Assembly (NCBI GenBank): GCA_014156375.1
Contig: RQJH01000003.1
Coordinates: 186,001-250,000 of the forward strand
Direction: 5' to 3'
Length of the DNA: 64,000 bases
From: Enterobacteriaceae bacterium 89
GTDB taxonomy: Bacteria > Pseudomonadota > Gammaproteobacteria > Enterobacterales > Enterobacteriaceae
In this document: positions 8,823-17,676 of the stretch, piece by piece
How the letters are laid out: every line of letters begins with the position of its first letter
Numbering within the stretch: the stretch's first letter is position 1
Made by a program: the position numbers and the translations under genes
The notes under the pieces: generated by a model
Told to the model about the DNA's origin: nothing
Database searches by the model: none
Seen by the model: the letters and a program-made list of their open reading frames with translations, nothing else

Positions 8823-9845
8823 TCACTGATATGACATTAGAATTGTGGCGGTTGTACTAAATTCGCCTAGCGAAGGAATAACACCATCAGTGGTAGGATA
8901 AGCATTCAATACCAGCGTGGAGCTGTTTTTATTGGCATCGATGGTTACCGAACCCGCGCGACCATCCGGAGGAATAATATTGCCATCTTTATCTTTGATG
9001 ATAACTGAGATATTGGGCTTGTTAGTTGCAAAACCCTGGTTATGGGCATCTTCGTTACCGATTAAATCCACATTTAATGTTGCGTTACTAATGGTGCAAC
9101 TGAATTTCAGATTGAAATTCTTCGGCGTATAAGAGTCTGGGACTTCTGAATAAGCTTTTCCTTTGAACTGATGCGGTCTCAGGCTGCCTAAATCTACGTT
9201 CAGCACACTGCCGGGTAATAATGTACACTTATCAGGAACAGTCAGATTAATGTCAAAATTGACCACGGTTTCTACAGGGTCTGCTTCATTGATATATCCA
9301 GGCTTTCGGTAATGCCAGACGCGCGCTATCGTTCCGTGATATTCCGCCCCACTGATCATGGGGTGAACGACATACAAGGATACCCTGGCTTTACGTGCGG
9401 CAGCATCATTCCCGGTCCGGCTACAGGGTTCCGTCCATTGGTTTGCAATCCCCGTAAAAGGGACTTCGTAATAATTATTCGGTGATGGGCTGTCGATATA
9501 AATTTGAACTCTGGCCCACAGGTTTTTAGTGATCGCAAAGTACTTTGAATTGCCTATCATAACAGTGGGCAGTGGGGAGCTCGCTGAAAAATAGTGAACC
9601 ATCTGCGCGTTTGCATCATCACATTCGCATGTGTACTGAGTTGTGCCACCTAAATCAATGTCACTAATCATATTATTGTTAGCCGTATTTTGCGCTTTGG
9701 TTAGTGATTTCGTGAGATTGTAATCCAGTACAGCCGGCGTGCCTGCCGTTGGATAACACACCTTGTCATCATAGGCATGGGCCATAAAGCTCCAGCATAA
9801 TAAGCTCAGACACAGCCATTTAATACTTTTCAGGGATTTCAACAT
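8823..9845 (-). CDS. Fimbrial tip adhesin, two-domain
   Basis: A 340-residue secreted protein with a cleavable signal peptide (cleavage near FMAHA-YDD). The N-terminal part, residues about 25-190, contains a Cys-rich section (YTCECDD) and would be the receptor-binding domain. The C-terminal part from about residue 205 (VPDKCTLLPG, LKFSCTIS) is a pilin domain lacking its own last strand, as in FimH-type adhesins. It ends in the alternating hydrophobic strand TTATILMSYQ. Its start overlaps the chaperone stop by one base (TAATG). Base composition is more AT-rich than the backbone genes. The receptor is unknown. Confidence 0.75.
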   Translation of the reverse strand: MLKSLKSIKWLCLSLLCWSFMAHAYDDKVCYPTAGTPAVLDYNLTKSLTKAQNTANNNMISDIDLGGTTQYTCECDDANAQMVHYFSASSPLPTVMIGNSKYFAITKNLWARVQIYIDSPSPNNYYEVPFTGIANQWTEPCSRTGNDAAARKARVSLYVVHPMISGAEYHGTIARVWHYRKPGYINEADPVETVVNFDINLTVPDKCTLLPGSVLNVDLGSLRPHQFKGKAYSEVPDSYTPKNFNLKFSCTISNATLNVDLIGNEDAHNQGFATNKPNISVIIKDKDGNIIPPDGRAGSVTIDANKNSSTLVLNAYPTTDGVIPSLGEFSTTATILMSYQ

Positions 9846-10525
9846 TATTTCACCTGATACGTGTAGGTATGGCGCGCGCCGTAATCATCCAGCGTAGTCA
9901 GCTTTACCGTACCGGTTGTGCCAGAAAGATTATTCAACTTAACGTTACTCCCGGGAGCAAAGACGCCGAGCGCCGTTTTGCTGTGATCCTGCCCACCGGC
10001 ACTGACCGTCGCGACGGCAAAGTAGTACGGGGTAGGGTTGTGAAATAGCAGCCCGTGGCCAACACGACTGACCAGAATGCCTTTTTCCGCATCTTTACGC
10101 CCTGCATTCAATGCTGGCGCACGAATCAGCACTTTTATCCGGGTACGAACGGCCAGCGACAGGCGGCTGTGACCGTCGGCATTTTTATCCTTCGGCGGGA
10201 TTTCCTGCACGTTGAGATAATAGAGTTTCTCCTGCTTTGCCGGCGGGGCGAAGGAGAGCAGACGTAACATAGCCTTTCCTCCACCGTCGATGGCCAGGAA
10301 ACCTGGCGTCACCACCAACGCTTTACCCGGGTCGTGGCCCTGTTCATCTTCGACCCAGGCCTGCATGCCGTAGCGGGAGGTAGCATCGTTATCCACCTCC
10401 ATCGAGGCAGAAGAGTTGCTGGCAATAACCAGACGAGTACCGCCAAGAGAGAAGGCCGCAGAGGCCTGTGAACAGAAGGCAATAAGTGCCGTAGCCGCAA
10501 AAAGGCGGATTAATGTTTTTTGCAT
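9845..10525 (-). CDS. Periplasmic fimbrial chaperone (PapD-like)
   Basis: A 226-residue protein with a signal peptide (cleavage after SQASA). The two immunoglobulin-like domains of PapD/FimC chaperones are recognisable: FSLGGTRLVIASNSSASMEV at the N-terminal edge strand, the FLAIDGGGKAMLRLL segment in place of the usual P-x-x-x-R-L-x-P-G region, and YLNVQEIPP. It stabilises pilin subunits by donor-strand complementation and hands them to the usher. The gene overlaps the end of the usher gene by 16 bp. Confidence 0.88.
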   Translation of the reverse strand: MQKTLIRLFAATALIAFCSQASAAFSLGGTRLVIASNSSASMEVDNDATSRYGMQAWVEDEQGHDPGKALVVTPGFLAIDGGGKAMLRLLSFAPPAKQEKLYYLNVQEIPPKDKNADGHSRLSLAVRTRIKVLIRAPALNAGRKDAEKGILVSRVGHGLLFHNPTPYYFAVATVSAGGQDHSKTALGVFAPGSNVKLNNLSGTTGTVKLTTLDDYGARHTYTYQVK

Positions 10526-12903
10526 GGTAATTGTCCTGCATTAATAAAATCTTCGTTACGATGTGCCGCGATGGTTTTACCGGCAATCGTCCAGTGACAT
10601 CCCGAATCGGGGTCTTTAAGAATGAGCGATTTCGCTGGTTTGCCCGGGATCATGACCCTTTGCATCAGGAAGCCGCCGCCGTTGCCGGCGTAGTATTCAT
10701 CCCCTTCTGAAGTCAGTACGTGAGCCCCAAAACTCAAAGGTTCTCCGTCCTGACCCAGCAATATTGCGCGCAGGTATTTGACGTGTTTAACCGTGAAATC
10801 GACCAGCACAATGCTGCCTTTCTTCGGACGCACGCGTACCTGAGGCTTGTCGATCATCAGGGTGTTTTTCATGCTCGAGACATCGAGCGTCACATCCTGC
10901 TCCGCATAGCTTTCATTTAGCGGTACCAGCGCATAACCGCTGTTTTGGGTGGTGACGCCGTTAATACTGGCGTTCTTGCCACCCTCGAGTTTCACCAGCG
11001 CCATAGTTGTGGACTGCGCATTGCTGAAGGTGAAATGTCCGTCTGCCAGAGCCAGACTTCCGCCCAGCGAACCGGAGGCGTAGCTGGAATCCGTTCCCAC
11101 GCTGGCATTGGCCTGAGCGCTCACCCGATCGTTCCAGGTGTTGTAACTTCCCGCGAGCGTATTCGAATTTGAGCTGGTTGAATGGCTTGTTGAAGCCGCC
11201 CAGGAAGCCTTGTCGCTGTAGCCGTTTACGCCGGTCTCAATATTGTTACCGCCGGCGTCACTGCTCATTCGGGTGTAGGCGCTACGACTGCTTTCCCCGA
11301 ATGGAATGCTGATATACAGGCTGAGGCTGGTGTCGGCTTTAGCCTCGGTTGACCACGAGCGAGAGAGCGAAATATTGTAATTGGCGCGCCACGCCATGCC
11401 GCCGTAGAACAGGCTGTAGGTGTTCTGCCCCTGGCGGTTACCCCAGTAGTTGCTGCGCATAAAGTTCATTGAAACCTGGTTACCCAGCAGCGGCTCGCGG
11501 GTCATCACCGTGGCGGTAAAGCGGTTGCGTAAACCCTGATGGGCGTCCAGATCCAGCCGGGAAGCATCCATCGCTTCGCGAAAGGTGTAGTAGTCATGCG
11601 TGGAATAGCGATATCCGGCGAGCTGGATATTGAACGCGTTCCCGACATATTTGGCGTAATTGACGCTGTAGCTTTGCCCTGTATGGGTTCGTCCTTCATG
11701 GTTAAACGAGGAGCCAGATGCCGCAACGCCGAGCGCGCCGAATTGATGAAGAGGCAGCGCCACACCGGCGGTGGCATTTTTATAGTGTTGCGAGATGACG
11801 GAGCTGAGAGTCGAGGTCATCAGCGCAAAGCCATATGAATATTCAAAAGAGCTGAATGCATCGCCGGTGCTGTTATCGCCGTAGCGGTATTTCCCGGCAT
11901 TCACCTGATAGTTCCAGGTTCCCGGCGTCAGCAGCCCGGGGATTACGGTATTTTCATACTGATAAACATGCTGTGTGCCGTCAGACTCTTTGACCACCAC
12001 ACGCAGCGTCTGGTTAGAGACACCCTGCACCTGATCAATTGAAAAATTACCGGCAGCCACGGTTTTGGTATAAAGCAGGCGCGTCCCCTGATACACCTCA
12101 ACGGTGGCATTGGTGCGGGCAAAACCGGTGATCCGCGGGCTGTAAAAACGCTCACGACGGCTGAACAAATCATCCACGCTGTTCATCTGCACGCCGGTAA
12201 AGCTGAAGCCTTCGTCATAGCGGCTGCTGGTGTAGGTCTGCCCGACGGTAACTTCGCTTTTGATGGCCGGCAGCAGATGAGAAATGCTGGCGTTATCAAC
12301 GTCGATGCTGTCATGAATCAGGTCCTGGCTTGAGAGATCCAGGCTTATCGGAAAATCAAACAGTCCCAGCTGCATATGGCTGGTGAAAGGGAGCGTGGTG
12401 CTGCTTTCACCCGTGGTTTTGTCCCGGTAATAGCTGGCGCTGGCGGTGTAATTCATCAGCAGGGCATTCAGCGTGCGGGTGAAGGGAATGAGCGCATCCC
12501 CGTTATCCTCCCGCATATCCTCATCTTTGATCCACAGGGACAGCTGTGAGTTCTGAGGATCTTCACTGACCTGGTAGCGTTTAGACGCGGTATTTAAAGC
12601 CATTTCTGCCTGCAAATTTTTGAGCAGATCGTCCTTCAACAAAGGTGACAGGGCGGAAATAAATTTCTGTTTGAAAATAAGTCTTGAGCCCTGACGAGTA
12701 AAATAATAACCACCGACAGGTTTTCCATTTATCTGCACGCTATAGATGGCGCTTTGATTTAATCCGTCTGTCAGCGCTTTACTGACAGCTTTATCATCAT
12801 GAGCACCATGAATAAAATCAGTATTAAACTCGTCATCGGCCACCGCTGTGGAATTCCAGAGCAGTGCAGCGAATAAAAGATGCTGTGCGGAATAACGAGA
12901 CAT
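10510..12903 (-). CDS. Fimbrial outer-membrane usher (PapC/FimD family)
   Basis: A 797-residue usher, close to the family length of about 800-850. It has a signal peptide ending near TAVADD and an N-terminal subunit-binding domain (FNTDFIHG at residue about 26). The 24-strand barrel follows with typical motifs RITGFARTNATVEVYQG and FSIDQV, and small C-terminal beta domains (FGAHVLTSEGDEY...GGGFLMQ). It catalyses subunit exchange and secretion of the pilus. It lies between pilin and chaperone in the operon. A perfect palindrome sits just before its start. Confidence 0.92.
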   Translation of the reverse strand: MSRYSAQHLLFAALLWNSTAVADDEFNTDFIHGAHDDKAVSKALTDGLNQSAIYSVQINGKPVGGYYFTRQGSRLIFKQKFISALSPLLKDDLLKNLQAEMALNTASKRYQVSEDPQNSQLSLWIKDEDMREDNGDALIPFTRTLNALLMNYTASASYYRDKTTGESSTTLPFTSHMQLGLFDFPISLDLSSQDLIHDSIDVDNASISHLLPAIKSEVTVGQTYTSSRYDEGFSFTGVQMNSVDDLFSRRERFYSPRITGFARTNATVEVYQGTRLLYTKTVAAGNFSIDQVQGVSNQTLRVVVKESDGTQHVYQYENTVIPGLLTPGTWNYQVNAGKYRYGDNSTGDAFSSFEYSYGFALMTSTLSSVISQHYKNATAGVALPLHQFGALGVAASGSSFNHEGRTHTGQSYSVNYAKYVGNAFNIQLAGYRYSTHDYYTFREAMDASRLDLDAHQGLRNRFTATVMTREPLLGNQVSMNFMRSNYWGNRQGQNTYSLFYGGMAWRANYNISLSRSWSTEAKADTSLSLYISIPFGESSRSAYTRMSSDAGGNNIETGVNGYSDKASWAASTSHSTSSNSNTLAGSYNTWNDRVSAQANASVGTDSSYASGSLGGSLALADGHFTFSNAQSTTMALVKLEGGKNASINGVTTQNSGYALVPLNESYAEQDVTLDVSSMKNTLMIDKPQVRVRPKKGSIVLVDFTVKHVKYLRAILLGQDGEPLSFGAHVLTSEGDEYYAGNGGGFLMQRVMIPGKPAKSLILKDPDSGCHWTIAGKTIAAHRNEDFINAGQLPCKKH

Positions 12904-12919
12904 AAGGAACCTGCGGCTG

Positions 12920-12947
12920 CCGTTTCCTCACTGCAGTGAGGAAACGG
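12920..12947 (-). promoter_or_regulatory. Perfect 28-bp intercistronic palindrome between pilin and usher genes
   Basis: CCGTTTCCTCACTG is followed immediately by its exact complement, giving a 14-bp perfect dyad centred on CTGCAG. It lies in the 69-bp gap between the major pilin stop and the usher start and has no downstream T-run. It fits an mRNA processing or stabilising hairpin, or a partial attenuator, that lets pilin be made in excess of usher. Confidence 0.6.
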
Positions 12948-12972
12948 GAAGGGCAAAAATATAACGCGTGAA

Positions 12973-13539
12973 TTACAGATAGGCGACGGTATAAGCCACG
13001 GAGCCGCCAATGACACCCGGATTAACGGTAGCCTGAAGGGCATAGGGCTGGGCGGTGAAGTTCACGGCGCCGGTGGTGTCATCCAGATCAGCTGTACCAG
13101 CTGTCAGGGTCACACCGCCTTTGTTCAGGACAGAAGCGCCACTGGCCAGCTGGAACAGAACGCCAACGTTGGTGGTACTACTGTCCGCTGTGACCAGAAC
13201 ATCGGTGTTGGAAGCATCGGTGGCGCTGGTATCGGCGATAATCATCGCGTCGGAACCTACCGGAGAAACATCGCAGCTTGCCGGATCCGGGATAAGGGAA
13301 AGGTTGGTTTGATTACCAAATGTCCCGACCGTTCCGCTGGCTTCGCTGGCTTTGTAAATCCCCAGGTCAGCTACGCCGGAAGGGGAAACCACACCGTTCA
13401 CGCTCAGATTCATATTGCAGGTTGAGGAGGAAATCGCACCCTGAAGTGTGATTACGCCGCTGTTTGCCGCCTGAGCCACACCTGTTGCCCCGATAACCAG
13501 AGCTGCTGCCAGTGCTACTTTATAAATTTTAGAAGTCAT
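12973..13539 (-). CDS. Major fimbrial subunit (type 1-like pilin)
   Basis: A 188-residue pilin with a signal peptide (cleavage after GVAQA-ANS). GVITLQGAISSSTCNM is the conserved first-strand and Cys motif, and a second Cys lies near residue 89 (DPASCDVS). The C-terminal alternating strand GGSVAYTVAYL is the chaperone/donor-strand interaction tail. It is the first gene of the operon pilin-usher-chaperone-tip. Family assignment is secure; the fimbria type is not one recognised by name. Confidence 0.88.
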   Translation of the reverse strand: MTSKIYKVALAAALVIGATGVAQAANSGVITLQGAISSSTCNMNLSVNGVVSPSGVADLGIYKASEASGTVGTFGNQTNLSLIPDPASCDVSPVGSDAMIIADTSATDASNTDVLVTADSSTTNVGVLFQLASGASVLNKGGVTLTAGTADLDDTTGAVNFTAQPYALQATVNPGVIGGSVAYTVAYL

Positions 13540-14013
13540 AAATTTTCCTTAATATCGTGGAGGCATTGGAATTGCCACTCGGGTTTGTACTATTTCAATT
13601 TCCAGAGGTAAAAATAAAAAACAGTAGTGTTATTAGAGTAAAAGAAACAAGAATGGCTAACACAGGCGAGGCTTTTCCCTGGTTGTTTTCAGAGAGAATT
13701 AACCTTCAGATATTACGACTTGCTATCATCATTATCCAAAATGTTATGCCGAGGATGTTTTATTAACGAGTGCGCAAGTGAATGACCATTCTTATTTCTT
13801 AAAATCATCCTACCTTAGAGAACTGTATTTTTAAAAGACAGAGTGGTTTAAATGATAAATAAGCTCTGTTTAATACATCGGCAGATCAATATGTTAGGTG
13901 TTGTTTAATGTGTTAATTGCATCGAGTCTTGTGGAGTGGAATGACACACAAGACCGACTATCAGACTTTATTTTATCGCTCTAAGCAGACGTTCTCAGGC
14001 GAGAGGGCTTGAT
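13540..14013. promoter_or_regulatory. AT-rich 474-bp region upstream of the fimbrial operon
   Basis: No credible gene is seen. The sequence is clearly more AT-rich than its surroundings and lies between the pilin start and the third LysR gene's stop, so it should hold the fimbrial promoter. One inverted repeat (GTCTTGTG at 13926-13933 with CACAAGAC at 13947-13954) may terminate the regulator transcript. I see no pair of long terminal inverted repeats that would mark a FimB/E-type invertible switch. Confidence 0.5.
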
Positions 14014-14904
14014 TCAGACATCAAAAGCATGTTTAAACAGTTCAATGATGTTTTTCATCGTTTCATTGCCAGACATTGAGCGGTGAAAGTGGATGAAACA
14101 AACAAATTGCATATCAAATTCTGCCGGGGCGGGTAGCCATTTAACCGGCATCTCGGCAGCGAGTTTACGCCCAACCAACTCTGGTACCAGCACCAGCGTA
14201 TCGGACAAGGCGCATAAATTCACTAAGTTCAGAGAGGTACTGGAGGTAAACGCGATACTTCGTTCATGGGATAATTCATCAAACTGGTGCAAACGTTCAA
14301 AATCATCATTAATTAAAAACATACCTCGCTGCCAGACCGCGTGGCGGTTGTTATTCCAGTCCTGAAGGGTGACGCTATCGCTGATCGTTGAATGATTTTG
14401 GCTGACCAGTACTCCGGCTTTTCCGCAAAAAAATCTGAGCTGTTGGATCGCACTGTCGACCGGCAGACGTGTACCGATATCAAGGTCGATCTCTTTATTG
14501 CGTAGCTTAACCAACCGCTCATTGTCGTCATACACCTGGCGATGAAAAAGGCATTCCGGATAGTTGTTTGAATCCCTGAGGATCGCCAGTGATATCAGCA
14601 ACTCTGCAAGAGACCAGGCACTGATGGCTAAAGGCCTACTCTGCCATGATACGTCGGCTTCAGGAGCTAATTCCTGAGACACATTTTCATAGCGCTCGCT
14701 CAGTTCTTTTGCCAGCGGCTCTGGTGCCAGCCCATGACGGTTACGATAGAACAGGGCAGACCCGGTTGCTTTTCTGGCCTTACTGAGAAGGTAGCTGACT
14801 GCGGCAGGGGAAATGTCCAGTGATGCAGCTGCCTGGGTGACGCTTCCTGTCTGACAAACCGCGTGGATGGCTCTGAGCATTTTCAGATTGAGTTCGGGCC
14901 GCAT
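14014..14904 (-). CDS. LysR-like regulator, first paralogue of the fimbrial locus
   Basis: A 296-residue protein with an N-terminal LysR HTH (TGSVTQAAASLDISPAAVSY) and an effector-like domain with DLDIGTRLPVDSAIQQLRFF and CFIHFHRSM. It is a close relative of the regulators at 7826-8809 and 6970-7839. It lies upstream of the fimbrial operon in the same orientation. Three related regulators around one operon suggest duplication and divided control. The family resembles divergent fimbria-linked LysR-type proteins, but the exact subfamily is not known to me. Confidence 0.78.
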   Translation of the reverse strand: MRPELNLKMLRAIHAVCQTGSVTQAAASLDISPAAVSYLLSKARKATGSALFYRNRHGLAPEPLAKELSERYENVSQELAPEADVSWQSRPLAISAWSLAELLISLAILRDSNNYPECLFHRQVYDDNERLVKLRNKEIDLDIGTRLPVDSAIQQLRFFCGKAGVLVSQNHSTISDSVTLQDWNNNRHAVWQRGMFLINDDFERLHQFDELSHERSIAFTSSTSLNLVNLCALSDTLVLVPELVGRKLAAEMPVKWLPAPAEFDMQFVCFIHFHRSMSGNETMKNIIELFKHAFDV

Positions 14905-15098
14905 GGAGACTCCATTTGTAGGTCGCCAGCACAGCGACGAAACAGCTTTGTTGCAAGTATATACTCGTTATTCTCCTGAATGCTCGAGAGTTCCTGAAAG
15001 ATGATGAAGGTAAGGCCTTAACACATTAGGAGTGATCTGCTGTTATCATCAGGTCCGAATGATACCCTCCAGGAAGACTTATGAAAGAAGGGAGCCTT

Positions 15099-15896
15099 AT
15101 GCTGACGATCTTTCCACCACTGACCGACAACTCGCTGCGCGCGGCAAACTGCGTAGGCGAGTGGCTGGCGCAGAATGATTACCCGACGCCCCCCGTGAAC
15201 GTCGACGCCGATTTAGTGGTGTTGGCCGGGAATGCGGTGATGCCGACTATCGATGCCGCCTGTCGGCTGGCGGCAGAAAACCGCACCCTGTTAATCAGCG
15301 GCGGAATCGGCCATTCAACGACGTATCTCTATGCCGCCATCTCCCGGCATCCACGTTACAACATACTTCGCACCACCGGACGCGCGGAAGCCTCGATTCT
15401 GGCGGATATTGCTCATCAGTTCTGGAATATCCCTCATGAACGTATCGTGGTGGAGGACCGTTCAACGAACTGCGGTGAGAACGCCAGCTTCACGCGCGAG
15501 ACCATGGAAAAGCACCGCATCGCCTGCCGTCACGGCATTGTGGTGCAGGACCCGACCATGCAGCGGCGGACGATGGCGACCTTTGCTCACGTCTGGCAGG
15601 GCGAAGCGCAAGCCCCGCATTGGCACAGCTATCCGGGCTATTTGCCGGTGCTGAAAAATGGCAGTCACAGCGTCACTTTTGCGGAAGAAGCTACTGACGT
15701 ATGGCCGGTGGATCGCTATCTCTCACTGATCCTCGGCGAATTACCGCGCCTGCTGGATGATGAAAACGGCTACGGTCCGCGCGGGAAAGGATTTATCGCC
15801 CATGTCGATATCCCCACTAAGGTCATGCAGGCCTGGCAGGTATTGGGCAACGACCACTCATTGCAGGACGCCTTAACCAGTCGCTCGCTTCGTTAA
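15099..15896 (+). CDS. ydcF: DUF218-family SAM-binding protein YdcF
   Basis: A 265-residue protein matching E. coli YdcF (266). The DUF218 (ElyC/SanA/YdcF) fold is seen in VVLAGNAVMPTIDAACRLA, LLISGGIGHST, EDRSTNCGENA and VVQDPTMQRRTMATF, and it ends in SRSLR as in E. coli. The K-12 protein has been reported to bind S-adenosylmethionine; its cellular role is not established. The start at 15099 gives the family length and has AGGGAG upstream, while an in-frame ATG at 15081 also has a good site and would add six residues. Confidence 0.9.
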   Translation: MLTIFPPLTDNSLRAANCVGEWLAQNDYPTPPVNVDADLVVLAGNAVMPTIDAACRLAAENRTLLISGGIGHSTTYLYAAISRHPRYNILRTTGRAEASILADIAHQFWNIPHERIVVEDRSTNCGENASFTRETMEKHRIACRHGIVVQDPTMQRRTMATFAHVWQGEAQAPHWHSYPGYLPVLKNGSHSVTFAEEATDVWPVDRYLSLILGELPRLLDDENGYGPRGKGFIAHVDIPTKVMQAWQVLGNDHSLQDALTSRSLR

Positions 15897-15901
15897 ATCA
15901 G

Positions 15902-15941
15902 AAATGCCCGTTTAAGCCAGTTTCTGCGAAAACGGGCATTT
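15902..15941 (+). terminator. Rho-independent terminator of ydcF
   Basis: A 12-bp perfect stem (AAATGCCCGTTT / AAACGGGCATTT) with a 16-nt loop starts 5 nt after the ydcF stop. The last T residues of the stem form a short U-tract. Confidence 0.7.
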
Positions 15942-15988
15942 ACTGTTACGCGATTGTTATTGCTGAATCGCGTTCACTCAGCCAGTTT

Positions 15989-16004
15989 TATGAGACATCT
16001 CACA
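15989..16004 (+). promoter_or_regulatory. Putative CRP site upstream of aldA
   Basis: TATGA-GACATC-TCACA has the TGTGA-N6-TCACA spacing with one mismatch, and lies about 100 bp before the aldA start. In E. coli aldA is known to be activated by CRP and repressed by ArcA, which supports the reading. Confidence 0.5.
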
Positions 16005-16099
16005 AATATCGCACCCTGTGATAGGCATGGCGAGCTGTACGTTTTGATATTTAACAATAAGTTTACTTGTTGAAAACAAAACACCTACAGGAGTGAGTC

Positions 16100-17539
16100 A
16101 TGACGGCAGCCGTACAACACCCTATGTATATCGATGGTCAGTTTGTGTCCTGGCAGGGCGACAGCTGGATTGACGTCATCAATCCTTCGACCGAAGCGCT
16201 GATTTCACGCATTCCGGATGGCACAGCTAAAGAAGCGCAGCAGGCTATCGCCGCCGCTGAGCGTGCACAGCCAGAATGGGAGGCTCTCCCGGCGATTCAG
16301 CGTGCAGGATGGCTGCGCAAAATCGCGGCGGGCATTCGCGAGCGCGCGGCGGAAATCAGTTCGCTGATTGTCGCGGAAGGCGGCAAGATCCAGCAGCTGG
16401 CAGAAGTGGAAGTGGCTTTCACCGCCGATTATCTGGACTACATGTCCGAATGGGCGCGCCGCTATGAAGGAGAAATTCTGCAAAGCGACCGTCCAGGGGA
16501 AAACATTTTTGTCTTCAAACGTGCTCTGGGCGTCACTACCGGTATTCTGCCGTGGAACTTCCCGTTCTTCCTGATTGCCCGCAAGCTGGCTCCGGCGCTG
16601 ATCACCGGCAACACTATCGTCGTCAAACCGAGCGAATTCACCCCGAACAACGCCATCGCCTTTGCGCAAATCGTTCATGAAATAGGCCTGCCGAAAGGGG
16701 TGTTTAACCTGGTGCTGGGGCGTGGCGAAACCGTGGGCCAGGAGCTGGCCGGTAACCCGAAAGTGGCGATGGTCAGCATGACCGGCAGCGTCGGCGCGGG
16801 AGAAAAAATTATGGCCGCAGCGGCGAAAAACATCACCAAAGTGTGCCTGGAACTGGGTGGTAAAGCGCCAGCCATCGTGCTGGACGATGCCGATCTGGAG
16901 CTGGCGGTGAAAGCGATTGTGGATTCGCGCGTCATCAACACCGGACAGGTCTGTAACTGTGCTGAACGCGTTTACGTGCAGAAAGGTATTTACGACCGCT
17001 TCGTCAATCGCCTCGGTGAAGCAATGAAAGCCGTGCAGTTTGGCGATCCGGCGCAGCGCAACGATATTGCCATGGGGCCGCTGATCAACGCTGCTGCGCT
17101 GGAGCGCGTCGAGCAGAAAGTCGCCAAAGCGGTTGAGCAGGGCGCGCGAGTGGCGCTCGGCGGCAAGGCGCAGGAAGGAAAAGGCTATTTCTATCCGCCA
17201 ACGCTGCTGCTGGACGTGCGACAGGAGATGACCATCATGCACGAAGAGACCTTTGGCCCTGTGCTGCCAGTGGTCGCGTTTGACACGCTGGAAGAAGCGC
17301 TGGCGATGGCCAACGACAGCGATTACGGTCTGACTTCGTCGGTGTATACCCAGGATCTGAATAAAGCGATGAAGGCGATAAAAGGGCTGAAATTCGGCGA
17401 AACCTACATCAACCGCGAGAACTTCGAAGCGATGCAGGGTTTCCATGCTGGCTGGCGTAAATCCGGGATTGGCGGCGCGGACGGTCGTCACGGGCTGGAG
17501 GAATATCTGCAGACTCAGGTGGTTTATTTGCAGTCTTAA
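16100..17539 (+). CDS. aldA: Lactaldehyde/glycolaldehyde dehydrogenase AldA
   Basis: 479 residues, the same length as E. coli AldA. It is an NAD-dependent aldehyde dehydrogenase with the Rossmann-type SMTGSVGAG loop, general-base Glu in LELGGKAP and catalytic Cys in NTGQVCNCAERV. It oxidises L-lactaldehyde and glycolaldehyde from fucose, rhamnose and glycol metabolism in the cytosol. AGGAG precedes the ATG. It sits in the K-12 order after ydcF and is followed by a REP element. Confidence 0.95.
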   Translation: MTAAVQHPMYIDGQFVSWQGDSWIDVINPSTEALISRIPDGTAKEAQQAIAAAERAQPEWEALPAIQRAGWLRKIAAGIRERAAEISSLIVAEGGKIQQLAEVEVAFTADYLDYMSEWARRYEGEILQSDRPGENIFVFKRALGVTTGILPWNFPFFLIARKLAPALITGNTIVVKPSEFTPNNAIAFAQIVHEIGLPKGVFNLVLGRGETVGQELAGNPKVAMVSMTGSVGAGEKIMAAAAKNITKVCLELGGKAPAIVLDDADLELAVKAIVDSRVINTGQVCNCAERVYVQKGIYDRFVNRLGEAMKAVQFGDPAQRNDIAMGPLINAAALERVEQKVAKAVEQGARVALGGKAQEGKGYFYPPTLLLDVRQEMTIMHEETFGPVLPVVAFDTLEEALAMANDSDYGLTSSVYTQDLNKAMKAIKGLKFGETYINRENFEAMQGFHAGWRKSGIGGADGRHGLEEYLQTQVVYLQS

Positions 17540-17552
17540 TTGATGGATGAAT

Positions 17553-17628
17553 TGCCGGATGCGGCGCTGCCTTATCCGGCCTACAAATTCCTCATTCCGT
17601 AGGCCGGATAAGCGCAGCGCATCCGGCA
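17553..17628. repeat. REP/BIME-type palindromic element after aldA
   Basis: Two inverted copies are seen: GCCGGATGCGGCGCTG...CCGGCCTACA and TGTAGG-type CCGGATAAGCGCAGCGCATCCGGC. This is the classic enterobacterial REP pair in a gene end. Confidence 0.8.
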
Positions 17629-17676
17629 CTTTTTTGTGCTAAACCTTTCACGTCATCCTTTGCCTGAGAGGTTCCC

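Noticed and set aside
13557-13766. 69-residue ORF in the fimbrial upstream region
   Set aside because: No ribosome site, no recognisable sequence and AT-rich promoter-like composition; it overlaps the expected promoter.
16205-17629. 474-codon open frame antisense to aldA
   Set aside because: It is a shadow of the codon bias of aldA; the product is His/Arg-rich with no domain.
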